A stretch of 64,000 bases of DNA. Origin: Rhodococcus sp. HM1 (GTDB taxonomy: Bacteria; Actinomycetota; Actinomycetes; Mycobacteriales; Mycobacteriaceae). The position numbers and the translations under genes are program-made. Positions within the stretch are counted from its first letter, which is position 1. The number at the start of each line of letters is the position of its first letter. A model generated the notes under the pieces. It was not told the DNA's origin. It made no database searches and saw only the letters and a list, made by a program, of their open reading frames with translations. The stretch spans positions 62,001 to 126,000 of the forward strand of contig NZ_JALPTB010000004.1 of NCBI RefSeq assembly GCF_023218075.1, written 5' to 3'. Below, piece after piece: positions 27,311 to 38,129 of this stretch.

Positions 27311-28903
27311 TCAGGACAGATCGACCTGCGCGACGCGGGCGTCGAGCTTCTCGACGATCTGGGCGACCTCGGCGTCGCCGACCACGCGGTCCACGCGCAG
27401 GATGACGGTGGCACCCGACCCCTCGACGTCCTGGCTCAGCGCAGCGGCCTGGATGTCGATGGACGCGTTGCCGAGGATCGTGCCGAGGATGCCGAGCACG
27501 CCCGGACGGTCCTCGTAGTGCACGATGATGTTGTGGCCCTCGGCGCGCAGGTCGAAGCTGCGGCCGTTGATGTTGACGATCTTCTCGACCTGCTGCAGGC
27601 CGGTCAGCGCACCCGCGACCGCGGTGACGGAGCCGTCGGCGGCCACGGCACGCACCTCGACGGCGCTGCGGTGCGTCTGCGCCTCGCTGTGCTTGTCGAC
27701 CTCGACGCTCACGCCGCGCTGCTCGGCGAGCTGCGGAGCGTTGACGAAGGTCACGGCCTCGTCGCTGCTGGCGGAGAACAGGCCGCGCAGAGCCGCGAGC
27801 CCGAGGATGTCGACGTTCTCGGCGGAGAGCTCACCGCTGACGACGACCTGCACGTTCTGCACGGCCTCCGGCGAGAGCGTGCCGGCGAGCAGGCCGAGCT
27901 TGCGGACGAGCTCGAGCCACGGTGCGACCTCTTCGCCGACCGGGCCGCCGGAGACGTTGACGGCGTCCGGCACGAACTCGCCGGCCAGGGCCAGCAGCAC
28001 GCTCTTGGCGACGTCGGTGCCGGCGCGGTCCTGCGCCTCGGCGGTGGAGGCACCCAGGTGCGGGGTCACCACGACGTTGTCCAGCTCGAACAGCGGCGAG
28101 TCGGTGCACGGCTCGGTGCTGAACACGTCGAGGCCGGCGCCGCGAACCTTGCCGGAGACGAGCGCGTCGTGGAGCGCGGCCTCGTCGATCAGGCCACCGC
28201 GGGCGGCGTTGACGATGATGACGCCGTCCTTGGCCCGGGCCAGACGCTCGGCGTTGATCAGGCCGGCGGTTTCCTTCGTCTTGGGCAGGTGCACCGAGAT
28301 GAAGTCGGCGCGCTCGACGAGCTCGTCGATGTCGACCAGCTCGATGCCGAGCTGCGCGGCGCGCGCGGCGGGCAGGTAGGGGTCGTACGCGATGACCGTG
28401 GTCTCGAAGGCGGCGAGGCGCTGCGCGAAGAGCTGGCCGATGCGGCCCAGGCCGACGACACCGACGGTCTTGCCGAGGATCTCGGTGCCGTTGAAGCTCG
28501 AGCGCTTCCAGGTCTTCTCACGCAGGGTGCGGTCGGCGGCCGGGATCTGACGCGCGGTCGACAGCAGCAGCGAGACGGCGTGCTCGGCGGCCGAGTGGAT
28601 GTTCGAGGTCGGCGCGTTCACGACCATGACGCCACGCTCGGTGGCGGCGGGGATGTCCACATTGTCCAGGCCGACACCGGCGCGGCCGACGATCTTGAGC
28701 TTCGTCGCGGCGGCGAGCACCTCGGCGTCGACGGTGGTGGCGGAACGGACGAGCAGGGCGTCGGCGTCGGGCACAGCCGCGAGAAGCGCGGGGCGGTCCG
28801 GGCCGTCGACCCAGCGCACCTCGACACCGTCGCCGAGCGCATCGACGGTCGATTGCGCGAGCTTGTCGGCGATCAGGACAACGGGACGGCCATTCTGGCT
28901 CAC
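27311..28903 (-). CDS. serA: D-3-phosphoglycerate dehydrogenase, long form
   Basis: SerA oxidises 3-phosphoglycerate with NAD in the first step of serine synthesis. The 530-residue protein is the long (type 1) form with four parts: substrate domain, NAD domain with GVVGLGRIGQLFA near residue 148, an intervening ASB domain, and a C-terminal ACT domain (EDRPGVLGILGTILG) that binds serine for feedback inhibition. Catalytic Arg, Glu and His lie in NAARGGLIDEAAL and the PHLGAST segment. GTG 28901-28903 is supported by AGGGAG upstream. Confidence 0.96.
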   Translation of the reverse strand: MSQNGRPVVLIADKLAQSTVDALGDGVEVRWVDGPDRPALLAAVPDADALLVRSATTVDAEVLAAATKLKIVGRAGVGLDNVDIPAATERGVMVVNAPTSNIHSAAEHAVSLLLSTARQIPAADRTLREKTWKRSSFNGTEILGKTVGVVGLGRIGQLFAQRLAAFETTVIAYDPYLPAARAAQLGIELVDIDELVERADFISVHLPKTKETAGLINAERLARAKDGVIIVNAARGGLIDEAALHDALVSGKVRGAGLDVFSTEPCTDSPLFELDNVVVTPHLGASTAEAQDRAGTDVAKSVLLALAGEFVPDAVNVSGGPVGEEVAPWLELVRKLGLLAGTLSPEAVQNVQVVVSGELSAENVDILGLAALRGLFSASSDEAVTFVNAPQLAEQRGVSVEVDKHSEAQTHRSAVEVRAVAADGSVTAVAGALTGLQQVEKIVNINGRSFDLRAEGHNIIVHYEDRPGVLGILGTILGNASIDIQAAALSQDVEGSGATVILRVDRVVGDAEVAQIVEKLDARVAQVDLS

Positions 28904-29229
28904 GTGCGAACTCCCTGTGGTTGATTGTCTGCGGGCGTCGACGGCGCGCACACCCTTCTCGGCACGCGGCACAGCCGTGACAGCGTCGAGTTTAGAACCC
29001 CCTACCTCCGCGTGGGTGCGCGACCCGGGGTTGTCCTACCAGGTGGTACGAAACGCCTCGATCGGTGTGATGCGACTCCCGGCGCACGTCGGAGGTGATT
29101 TCGATTACGCCGGGCCGGCGGGAGCCCTCGAGTTCGTCTCGTATGCCCGAATCCGATTTCACGAGAAATCGCTCGCCCGGTGCATGATTCGCGAAATCTC
29201 GGTCGAGTGTTGTTCTCGCGCTGGATGTT
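28904..29229. promoter_or_regulatory. 326-base gap holding the serA promoter
   Basis: This is the longest non-coding gap in the window. A TAAACT hexamer on the minus strand (28989-28994) is the best -10 for serA, giving a leader of about 80 bases; its -35 is weak. A small hairpin at 29154-29171 (CGATTTC/GAAATCG) lies past the SulP stop and may help terminate it. The base composition between about 29100 and 29230 is less GC-rich than the surroundings. No convincing gene was found in it. Confidence 0.4.
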
Positions 29230-30954
29230 TCACCGATCAGTACTGTCCGGTTCGCCGGCCGCGCGTCGCTGTTCCCGGAACGCGGTGACCGCCGCGCGCA
29301 CGGTCGGGTGAAAGTGTGTCGCGTCGAACCGATCCCCCACCCCGAACTGCACCAGTTTGTCCTTGATGGGGCCTTTCATCGCCGCGAACGCCAACCGGAT
29401 TCCCTTGCTCGCCAGATAGCGGTCCAGGTCGACGAGTTCGTCGACGGCGGTGGTGTCGAGGCCGGTGATCGGTTCGGCGGCGATCACCACCCACTCGACG
29501 GGCGTCGGCGCGTGCGCCACCAGTTCCCGCACGTGGCGGTCGAGGAGATCACCGTTGGCGAAGAACAGCGGGGCGTCGAACCGCGCGATCACCAGTCCCG
29601 GAATCCGATGCCCCTCGGGATGCCGGGTGATGTCGTGGAGGCCCGGAACCCCGTCCAGTTCCACCAGTTCCGTGCGATAGGGCTGCCACGCTCGGACCAC
29701 GACCGTCAGCAGGGACAGCCCGATAGCGACCAGGATGCCTTCGAGCACCCCGACGAGCGCGACTCCGAGGAACGCCGCGACGGCGAGACCGGCCTCGACG
29801 CGGCTCATCCGCCACATCGTGACCAGACCCCGCACGTCGATGAGCGCCGCCGCCGCGACCAGCACGACCGCGGCGAGCGCGGCCTGCGGCAGGTACGCCG
29901 TCAGACCGGGCACGAGCAGCACGAACGCGAGCACACCGAGGGCGCCGACGACGCCCACGAGCTGGGTCCGCGCACCGTTCTGCTCCGCCACCGGTGTCCG
30001 GGAAGAACTTGCGGAGATCGGGAATCCGCCGAACAATCCGCCGGCGATGTTGGCCACGCCCATCGCCCGCATCTCCGCGCTGCCGTCCACGTCGGCGCCG
30101 CGCCGGGCGGCGAACGTCCGGGACAGCACCGCGGTGTCGGCGAAGGCGATGAGGGCGATCGCGACGGCGGGACCGAGCATGGTGACCACGTCGTTCCACC
30201 CCACCCCGCCGAAGGACGGGGCGGGCAGGCCGCGGGGCAGCGCACCGACCATTGCGATGTCGTCGCCGAGACCGAGCAAGGCGGACAGCGCGATCGCGCC
30301 GACAACCGCAACGAGCACCCCGGGTATCCGGATCCGCAGCATCCGGCACGTCACCATGACGGCCAGCGAGCCGACGCCCACGGCGGTGGCGAGCAGGTCG
30401 ATGCCTCCGGTGACCGCTTCCCCGGCGACGGTGCCGATCCGGCCGAGTACGTCGTCCGCATCGACGTCGATGCCGAGCAGCGTGGGCAACTGTCCGATCA
30501 CGACGACGAGCGCGATGCCGTTGAGGTATCCGATCCGGATCGGCTTGGACAGCAGATCGGTGACGAAACCCAGACGCAGGAACCCCGCGACGAGCAGGAC
30601 GGTCCCCACGAGCACGGCGAGCACACCGGCCAGTGCGACTGCCCGCTGCGGATCACCGGAGGCAGCGGCGAGCGGGAGCACGGCCGCCGCGATCAACGGG
30701 GCCAGAGCCGAGTCGGGGCCGAGCACGAGCACCCGGGACGGCCCGACGATCGCGTACGCGAGCAGCGGCACGATCGTCGCGTAGAGCCCCGTGTACGCGG
30801 GCAGCCCCGCCGCGGTCGCGTACCCCATGCCCGCCGGGATCAGCAGCCCGATCAGCGCGAGGCCGGCGGTGACGTCCGGGCGCAACCACTCGCGACGGTA
30901 GGTGCGGACCGTGACGACCCCCGGCAGTCGATCGAGGCCCAGGCTCCAGGACAT
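29230..30954 (-). CDS. SulP-family anion transporter with STAS domain
   Basis: This 574-residue protein has about ten or more hydrophobic helices in the first 400 residues, including the SulP signature near the N-terminus (PAGMGYATAAGLPAYTGLYA), and a cytoplasmic STAS domain at the C-terminus (VIAAEPITGLDTTAVDELVDL). Family members carry sulfate, bicarbonate or dicarboxylates; the ion is not evident. ATG 30952-30954 is favoured because GATAAT lies 6 bases upstream; GTG 30993 would place the start beside the ilvC terminator and lacks any signal. Confidence 0.9.
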   Translation of the reverse strand: MSWSLGLDRLPGVVTVRTYRREWLRPDVTAGLALIGLLIPAGMGYATAAGLPAYTGLYATIVPLLAYAIVGPSRVLVLGPDSALAPLIAAAVLPLAAASGDPQRAVALAGVLAVLVGTVLLVAGFLRLGFVTDLLSKPIRIGYLNGIALVVVIGQLPTLLGIDVDADDVLGRIGTVAGEAVTGGIDLLATAVGVGSLAVMVTCRMLRIRIPGVLVAVVGAIALSALLGLGDDIAMVGALPRGLPAPSFGGVGWNDVVTMLGPAVAIALIAFADTAVLSRTFAARRGADVDGSAEMRAMGVANIAGGLFGGFPISASSSRTPVAEQNGARTQLVGVVGALGVLAFVLLVPGLTAYLPQAALAAVVLVAAAALIDVRGLVTMWRMSRVEAGLAVAAFLGVALVGVLEGILVAIGLSLLTVVVRAWQPYRTELVELDGVPGLHDITRHPEGHRIPGLVIARFDAPLFFANGDLLDRHVRELVAHAPTPVEWVVIAAEPITGLDTTAVDELVDLDRYLASKGIRLAFAAMKGPIKDKLVQFGVGDRFDATHFHPTVRAAVTAFREQRRAAGEPDSTDR

Positions 30955-30960
30955 CGGCAC

Positions 30961-30966
30961 ATTATC
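30961..30966 (-). promoter_or_regulatory. -10 hexamer, leaderless promoter of the SulP gene
   Basis: GATAAT (minus strand) preceded by TG ends 6 bases before the ATG at 30954. It supports the ATG as the start. Confidence 0.5.
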
Positions 30967-30998
30967 CACCGAACACACCGGCGTATCCGCCACGAACG

Positions 30999-31038
30999 CC
31001 GCCGGCCCGGCACCCGAAGTCGGGTGCCGGGCCGGCGG
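30999..31038 (-). terminator. terminator of the ilvBNC operon
   Basis: A perfect 18-bp stem (30999-31016 with 31021-31038) with the loop AAGT begins 14 bases past the ilvC stop. It isolates ilvBNC from the SulP gene in the same direction. Confidence 0.85.
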
Positions 31039-31051
31039 AGAACGAAACTGC

Positions 31052-32602
<1,551 letters not shown>

Positions 32603-32606
<4 letters not shown>

Positions 32607-34540
32607 TGACGATCCTCTCCTGCTGCGGAATCGGTGGCGGCCTGCTCGCGGTTCATGGCCTCGTGGATGACGGCGGGCTCGGCGGCGGCCTCGTCGTCGT
32701 CGAACAGCGGGCGGATGCCCCGCGCCGCCATGATTTCGTCGTTGCTGGTGCCGGCGGCGACCATCGGCCACACCTGGGCGTCCTTACCGACGATGAAGTC
32801 GATGACGACCGGGCGGTCGTTGATGGCCTGGGCCTGGCGGATGGCGGGCTCGACGTCCTCTTCGTGCTCGACCCGGATGCCGACGCAGCCGAGGGCCTCG
32901 GCGAGCTTGACGAAGTCCGGGATCCGGACCTCACCGTGGGTACCGAGCTCGGTGTTCGAGTAGCGCTGGTCGTAGAACAGCGTCTGCCACTGACGGACCA
33001 TGCCGAGATTGCCGTTGTTGATGAGCGCGACCTTGATCGGCACACCCTCGACGGCGCAGGTCGCGAGTTCCTGGTTGGTCATCTGGAAGCAGCCGTCACC
33101 GTCGATCGCCCACACCTCGGCCTCGGGCTTGCCCATCTTGGCGCCGAGGGCGGCCGGCACGGCGTAGCCCATGGTGCCGAGACCACCGGAGTTCAGCCAC
33201 GTACGCGGCTTCTCGTAGTCGACGAACTGCGCAGCCCACATCTGGTGCTGGCCGACGCCGGCGCAGTAGATGGCGTCCGGACCGGCGAGCTTACCGACGG
33301 CCTGGATGACGTACTGCGGCGACAGGGAACCGTCGGCGGGACGGTCGTAGCTCAGCGGGTAGGTGCGACGGATGTCGTCGAGGTATTCCCACCACTGCGC
33401 GTAGTCGAGCTTGGTGCCGGTGGCCAGATCCGCACGGATCGCCTCGACGAGTTCGACGAGGACCTCGCGGCAGTCGCCGACGATCGGGACGTCCGCGTGC
33501 CGGTTCTTGCCGATCTCCGCGGGGTCGATGTCGGCGTGGATGACCTTCGCGTCCGGTGCGAACGAGTCGAGCTGACCGGTCACGCGGTCGTCGAAGCGGG
33601 CGCCGAGCGTGACGAGCAGGTCGCTCTTCTGCAGCGCCGCGACCGCTGCCACGGTGCCGTGCATACCCGGCATGCCGCAGTTGAGGCGGTGGGTGTCGGG
33701 GAACGCGCCGCGCGCCATCAGGGTGGTGACGACAGGAATGCCGGTCAGTTCGGCGAGCTCGAGCAGCTCGGCGGACGCGTCGGCCTTGATGACGCCGCCA
33801 CCGACATACAGCACCGGGTTCTTGGCCTCGGCGATCAGGCGCGCGGCCTCGCGGACCTGCTTGCCGTGCGGCTTGGTCACGGGACGGTAGCCGGGCAGGT
33901 GCATCTCCGGCGGCCAGCTGAAGGTGGTCTGCGCCTGCAGGATGTCCTTGGGGATGTCGACGAGCACGGCGCCGGGGCGGCCGGACGCGGCGATGTAGAA
34001 GGCCTCGGCGAGGATGCGCGGGATGTCGGCGCCGTCGGTGACGAGGAAGTTGTGCTTGGTCACCGGCATGGTGATGCCGGAGATGTCCGCTTCCTGGAAG
34101 GCGTCGGTGCCGATGAGACCGCGGCCGACCTGGCCTGTGATCGCGACGATCGGGACGGAGTCCATCTGGGCGTCGGCGAGCGGGGTCACGAGGTTGGTGG
34201 CGCCGGGGCCGGAAGTGGCCATGCACACACCGACCTTGCCGGTGGCTTGCGCATATCCGGTCGCGGCGTGACCGCCGCCCTGCTCATGACGAACGAGGAC
34301 GTGACGGACCCGCTTGGAATCGAACAGCGGATCGTAGACGGGAAGGATCGCACCACCGGGGATGCCGAAGACCGTGTCGACCTCGAGCTCCTCGAGGGCT
34401 CGGACGACCGACTGGGCTCCGGTGACCCGCTCGGGCGCGACCTGGCGGCGAGTTCCGGGCTGCGCTGCGGCGGCTGCGGTAGTCGGGGTGGACCCCGGCT
34501 TTCGCGGCGAGGGTTGAGGCCGTGCGGTTGGTGCGCTCAC
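32603..34540 (-). CDS. ilvB: acetolactate synthase large subunit
   Basis: IlvB condenses pyruvate with pyruvate or 2-oxobutyrate, the first common step for valine, leucine and isoleucine. The 645-residue thiamine-diphosphate enzyme has the catalytic Glu in [15 protein letters not shown] and the ThDP/Mg motif [15 protein letters not shown] ... NNGNLGMV. The first 40 or so residues are Pro/Ala-rich and precede the enzyme fold. GTG 34538-34540 follows AGAGGAA. Upstream is a leader peptide and terminator that should make expression depend on branched-chain amino acid supply. Confidence 0.97.
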
Positions 34541-34571
34541 TGCGAATTCCTCTGATTCTGGCTCCGGGCAA

Positions 34572-34606
34572 CAAAAAACCCTCGTCAGCATCTGCTGTAC
34601 GAGGGT
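34572..34606 (-). terminator. ilvB leader terminator (attenuator)
   Basis: On the minus strand ACCCTCGT (34599-34606) pairs with ACGAGGGT (34578-34585), with an inner CAGCA/TGCTG stem, followed by six T at 34573-34578. This is a textbook intrinsic terminator located 32 bases before the ilvB start, so it can only act as an attenuator. Confidence 0.88.
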
Positions 34607-34654
34607 GGCGCGTCGTGGGCGAGTTGCGGTATGCGGCTCAGGCGACGACGCGCC
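34607..34654 (-). promoter_or_regulatory. competing stem of the ilvB attenuator
   Basis: A perfect 10-base complement joins 34645-34654, inside the last leader-peptide codons, to 34607-34616, directly before the terminator. A ribosome stalled at the Val codons would break this stem. How the freed strand prevents the terminator could not be worked out by eye. Confidence 0.6.
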
Positions 34655-34685
34655 GGCCGATTACGAGCAACCCATTCTTATTCAC
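34638..34685 (-). CDS. ilvB leader peptide, rich in branched-chain residues
   Basis: A 15-codon reading frame, GTG 34683-34685 to TGA 34638-34640, encodes [15 protein letters not shown]. Six of 15 residues are Leu, Val or Ile, in two clusters (LLVI and VV). It precedes a 10-bp stem and an intrinsic terminator in front of ilvB. Known actinobacterial ilvB operons use leader-peptide attenuation with the same logic: scarcity of charged Leu, Val or Ile tRNAs stalls the ribosome and lets transcription continue. No clear ribosome-binding site is seen, so the transcript may start very near the GTG. Confidence 0.82.
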   Translation of the reverse strand: MNKNGLLVIGRRVVA

Positions 34686-34783
34686 GCGCTAGACGGTAGG
34701 CGCGCGCGAAGCAGACAGTCAACTTGGTTCGGTCGTCTGTCCCAGAATGTGAGATGCCTCGGCTGCAATGCGAAGATGGTGAG

Positions 34784-35296
34784 GTGTCATCCTCCCAGCA
34801 GCCCGTGCCACCGCGTTCATCATCCCACACGCCGGAATCGGCGACGCGCGTCATTCGGATTTCCCGATTGTCGCTGCTCGCGTGCGGCATCCTGCTCCTT
34901 GCGGTGGCCTCGCCCGCGATGGCCTGGCCCGCGGCATTCTCCTGGATGCTGGTGATCCCGTTTCTCGTGCTCGCGTGGATCCTGCGCGTGCGCACCGTCG
35001 TCGGACCCGACGGCATCACTGCCCGCGCCACGTTCTCGACGACCCGCATCGGGTGGGGCGCACTCGCGGGAATCCGCTTCCCCAAGCGCGGCTGGGCGCG
35101 CGCGACCCTCACCGACGGATCCGAGGTTCCGCTTCCCGTCGTCACGTTCGGCCGGCTCCCCGAGCTCGCCGAGGCCAGCGGCGGGCGCATCACCGATCCG
35201 TATGCCGCGGCCGACGCGGCCCGCAGCGCCGAGGACCGCAGTACCGAGGCGACAGCGGAAGACTCCGCGGCCGAGTCGGATGACGCATCGAAATAG
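34784..35296 (+). CDS. PH-domain membrane protein (CFP-6-like)
   Basis: This 170-residue protein has two hydrophobic helices (about residues 25-62) followed by a bacterial PH-like domain: RVRTVVGPDGITARATFSTTRIGWGALAGIRFPKRGWARATLTDGS. It ends in an acidic, Ala-rich tail. The secreted antigen CFP-6 (Rv3004) has the same layout and the same position beside ilvB. Function is unknown. GTG 34784 is chosen to begin just before the hydrophilic N-terminal stretch; an in-frame ATG 20 codons upstream is possible but would lie in the promoter zone. Confidence 0.8.
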   Translation: MSSSQQPVPPRSSSHTPESATRVIRISRLSLLACGILLLAVASPAMAWPAAFSWMLVIPFLVLAWILRVRTVVGPDGITARATFSTTRIGWGALAGIRFPKRGWARATLTDGSEVPLPVVTFGRLPELAEASGGRITDPYAAADAARSAEDRSTEATAEDSAAESDDASK

Positions 35297-35401
35297 CACA
35301 ACGGTAAATTCGAAACCGCTGCACCCCGGCCCCTGCCGCAGCCCGGCAGCCGGCCCGACAGCCGAAGGCGCAGCCACCCGCCCTGTGAAGGAAACCTGCA
35401 C

Positions 35402-37243
35402 ATGCCCCCGTTGAGGTCACGCACCACCACCGTCGGACGCAACGCCGCCGGTGCCCGCTCCCTGTGGCGCGCCACCGGTCTGACCGACTCCGATTTCGGC
35501 AAGCCGATCGTCGCGATCGCCAACTCCTACACGCAGTTCGTGCCCGGACATGTCCACCTCAAGGACGTCGGCGAGATCGTCGCCGACGCGGTCCGGGCCG
35601 CCGGTGGCGTCGCCCGCGAGTTCCACACCATCGCCGTCGACGACGGCATCGCGATGGGCCACGGCGGCATGCTGTACTCGCTCCCGAGCCGCGAAATCAT
35701 CGCCGACTCGGTCGAATACATGGTGAACGCCCACACCGCCGATGCGCTGGTGTGTATCTCCAACTGCGACAAGATCACCCCGGGCATGCTCAATGCGGCC
35801 ATGCGCCTGAACATTCCGACGATCTTCGTCTCCGGTGGTCCGATGGAAGCGGGCAAGGCGGTCGTCGTCGACGGTGTCGCGCACGCCCCCACCGACCTGA
35901 TCACCGCGATCTCCGCGTCCGCGAGCGAGTCGGTGAGCGACGCGGGCCTCGACGAGGTCGAGCGCAGCGCCTGCCCGACGTGCGGTTCGTGCTCGGGCAT
36001 GTTCACCGCGAACTCGATGAACTGCCTCACCGAGGCGCTGGGCCTGGCGCTGCCGGGCAACGGTTCGACCCTCGCCACCCACGCCGCCCGCCGCGCGCTG
36101 TTCGAGAAGGCCGGCACCACGATCGTCGAGGCGGCGCTGCGTTACTACCGCGACGAGGACGAGTCGGTGCTGCCCCGCAACATCGCCACCCCGGCGGCGT
36201 TCCGCAACGCGATGGCACTCGACGTCGCGATGGGCGGTTCGACGAACACCGTGCTGCACACGCTGGCCGCCGCGCAGGAAGGCGAGGTCGACTTCGACCT
36301 CGAGACCATCGACGCGATCAGCCGCAAGGTTCCGTGCCTGTCGAAGGTGTCCCCGAACTCCGACTACCACATGGAGGACGTGCACCGCGCGGGCGGAATC
36401 CCCGCGCTGCTCGGTGAACTCCGCCGCGGCGGCCTGCTCGAGACGGACGTCCACACCGTGCACACGGCGAGCTTCGACCAGTGGCTCGACGACTGGGACA
36501 TCCGGTCCGGCAAGGCCACCGAGGAGGCGCTCGAACTGTTCCACGCCGCCCCCGGCGGGGTTCGCACCACCGAGCCGTTCTCGACCGACAACCGCTGGGC
36601 CTCGCTGGACACCGACGCCGTCGGTGGCTGCATCCGTGACATCGAGCACGCCTACACCGTCGAGGGTGGCCTGTGCGTGCTGCGCGGCAACCTCGCCGTC
36701 GACGGCGCGATCCTCAAGACCGCCGGTATCGACGAGGACCTGTTCAGCTTCGAGGGACCGGCCCTGGTGGTCGAGTCGCAGGAGGAGGCCGTCTCGGTCA
36801 TCCTCGGCAAGAAGGTGCAGCCGGGCGATGTCGTGGTCGTGCGCTACGAGGGCCCCGCGGGTGGTCCCGGCATGCAGGAAATGCTGCACCCGACGTCCTT
36901 CCTCAAGGGCGTCGGCCTCGGCAAGGTGTGCGCGCTGATCACCGACGGCCGCTTCTCCGGTGGCACGTCGGGCCTGTCCATCGGGCACGTCTCCCCCGAG
37001 GCCGCGTCCGGTGGTGTGATCGGTCTCGTCGAGAACGGTGACCGCATCCGCATCGACGTCGCCTCCCGCACCCTCGAGGTGCTCGTCGACGACGAGGTGC
37101 TCGCCGAGCGCCGCGCGAAGATGGAAGCCCGGGAGAACCCGTGGCAGCCGGTCGCCCGTGACCGTGTCGTGTCGAAGGCCCTGCGCGCCTACGCGGCGCT
37201 CGCGACCTCCGCCGACAAGGGTGCCGTCCGCCAGCTCCCGTAG
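35402..37243 (+). CDS. ilvD: dihydroxy-acid dehydratase
   Basis: IlvD dehydrates dihydroxy-acids to 2-oxo acids in valine and isoleucine synthesis. The 613-residue protein has iron-sulfur cysteine ligands in [12 protein letters not shown] and [20 protein letters not shown], with a conserved GGSTNTVLH and late [15 protein letters not shown]. Three such Cys sites are expected for cluster binding. ATG 35402 follows AAGGAAA. It is separate from ilvBNC and has its own promoter region of about 105 bases. Confidence 0.97.
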   Translation: MPPLRSRTTTVGRNAAGARSLWRATGLTDSDFGKPIVAIANSYTQFVPGHVHLKDVGEIVADAVRAAGGVAREFHTIAVDDGIAMGHGGMLYSLPSREIIADSVEYMVNAHTADALVCISNCDKITPGMLNAAMRLNIPTIFVSGGPMEAGKAVVVDGVAHAPTDLITAISASASESVSDAGLDEVERSACPTCGSCSGMFTANSMNCLTEALGLALPGNGSTLATHAARRALFEKAGTTIVEAALRYYRDEDESVLPRNIATPAAFRNAMALDVAMGGSTNTVLHTLAAAQEGEVDFDLETIDAISRKVPCLSKVSPNSDYHMEDVHRAGGIPALLGELRRGGLLETDVHTVHTASFDQWLDDWDIRSGKATEEALELFHAAPGGVRTTEPFSTDNRWASLDTDAVGGCIRDIEHAYTVEGGLCVLRGNLAVDGAILKTAGIDEDLFSFEGPALVVESQEEAVSVILGKKVQPGDVVVVRYEGPAGGPGMQEMLHPTSFLKGVGLGKVCALITDGRFSGGTSGLSIGHVSPEAASGGVIGLVENGDRIRIDVASRTLEVLVDDEVLAERRAKMEARENPWQPVARDRVVSKALRAYAALATSADKGAVRQLP

Positions 37244-37249
37244 CTCGTA

Positions 37250-37295
37250 CTCGTGCGCGGTTTCGGTAGCTCCGGCTACCGAAACCGCGCACGAG
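37250..37295. repeat. perfect 21-bp inverted repeat between ilvD and doxX
   Basis: Positions 37250-37270 are fully complementary to 37275-37295 around the loop TCCG. The stem contains GTTTCGGTAGC flanked by GC-rich ends. It lies between convergent genes 7 bases after the ilvD stop and can terminate both, but there is no T-run. Its perfection and length also suit a dispersed palindromic element. Confidence 0.8.
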
Positions 37296-37299
37296 CGCG

Positions 37300-38052
37300 T
37301 CAGCGCACGAAAAGCCAGAGGCACACGCCGCCGGCGACGCCGAGCAGCAGTGCCACGAACGATCCGATGAACGGGCGCGTCGCCCAGCCACGTGCTCCGT
37401 CGACGGCGATCCGGCCGGGACCGGTCAGCACGATCGCCACCGCCGCCGCGCCGAGCAGCACCTCGAACTCCACACCGGACTGCTCAGCCGCGAAGTACTG
37501 CAGCCCCGGTTCGAGGTGGTGTTTGAACAGCACGGCGTTGATCATGATCGCGACCACCGCGGCCGCCGCGAGCGGCGTCATCAGGCCCAGGACCAGCAAG
37601 GCACCCGCCGCGATCTCCCCGATCGCACCGACGATCGCGAGGATCTCCGAGTACCGGTAGCCGGCGCCCTCGACGAGCGCTTCGAATCCGTCGAGTCCGG
37701 GTCCATCCCACCATCCGGTGAGTTTCTGCAGCCCGTGCACGATCATGATGCCGCCGACGGCCAGCCTCAGGATCAGCAAACCGAGGTCGAGGGTGCCGCG
37801 CCGCACCTTCGGGGGCACAGCGGCAACCGGTTCCGGCTCCTCGTACGATCCCGGCGCGACCGGCATCTCCGGCCGATGGATCGGGTCGGTGGGGCCGTCG
37901 TACGCCCCGGCGGAGCGGGATTCGAACGACCTTTGGTCCAGGTCGAGGTCGTCGTCGGATTCGAGCATCGACGAACGTGGACGGTTCAGCTCGAGCGTCG
38001 GATTCTCGTACGGCGCCGGTTCCGGGACGGGGTCTTTCGCCTTGTCGCTCAC
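37300..38052 (-). CDS. DoxX family membrane protein
   Basis: This 250-residue protein begins with a 105-residue hydrophilic, acidic and Pro-rich region, then has about four membrane helices: GLLILRLAVGGIMIVHGLQKL, EILAIVGAIGEIAAGALLVLG, a third around AAAVVAIMINAVLF, and a last at the C-terminus. HGLQKL and the G-E pair after it are DoxX hallmarks. In M. tuberculosis DoxX (Rv3005c, with SodA and SseA) forms a membrane complex linked to thiol and oxidant stress. GTG 38050-38052 has TACGCT 7 bases upstream, so it is probably leaderless. Confidence 0.88.
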   Translation of the reverse strand: MSDKAKDPVPEPAPYENPTLELNRPRSSMLESDDDLDLDQRSFESRSAGAYDGPTDPIHRPEMPVAPGSYEEPEPVAAVPPKVRRGTLDLGLLILRLAVGGIMIVHGLQKLTGWWDGPGLDGFEALVEGAGYRYSEILAIVGAIGEIAAGALLVLGLMTPLAAAAVVAIMINAVLFKHHLEPGLQYFAAEQSGVEFEVLLGAAAVAIVLTGPGRIAVDGARGWATRPFIGSFVALLLGVAGGVCLWLFVR

Positions 38053-38059
38053 GTGGTCC

Positions 38060-38065
38060 AGCGTA
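38060..38065 (-). promoter_or_regulatory. -10 hexamer, leaderless promoter of doxX
   Basis: TACGCT (minus strand) ends 7 bases before the GTG start at 38052. It lies 52 bases from the oppositely directed lppZ -10. Confidence 0.5.
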
Positions 38066-38116
38066 GGTCGCGCGGCGGGGAGCACCCGGGAACCGAGGAG
38101 ACGCTCGGCGTGCCGG

Positions 38117-38122
38117 TAACGT
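38117..38122 (+). promoter_or_regulatory. -10 hexamer, leaderless promoter of lppZ
   Basis: TAACGT ends 7 bases before the ATG at 38130. It fits TAnnnT and no ribosome-binding site is visible. Confidence 0.55.
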
Positions 38123-38129
38123 TTGCGGC

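Noticed and set aside
26338-28924. Plus-strand frames opposite leuB and serA
   Set aside because: Same reason: GC-driven antisense frames over well-identified enzymes.
29070-29288. Plus-strand cysteine-rich reading frame between serA and the SulP end (ending near CCSRAGCFTDQYC)
   Set aside because: It overlaps the SulP 3' end in antisense, has no ribosome-binding site or suitable downstream gene, and looks like chance translation; not listed as a gene.
32663-34555. Long plus-strand frame opposite ilvB
   Set aside because: High-GC antisense frames open by codon bias; its residues are rich in Asp, Gly, Val and Arg without any domain, and ilvB is certain.
34541-34723. T-box riboswitch in the ilvB leader
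   Set aside because: No T-box AGGGUGGNACCGCG-type sequence was found; the peptide and terminator explain the region better.
35417-37324. 635-codon minus-strand frame opposite ilvD
   Set aside because: Antisense shadow of ilvD with no start signal or motif.
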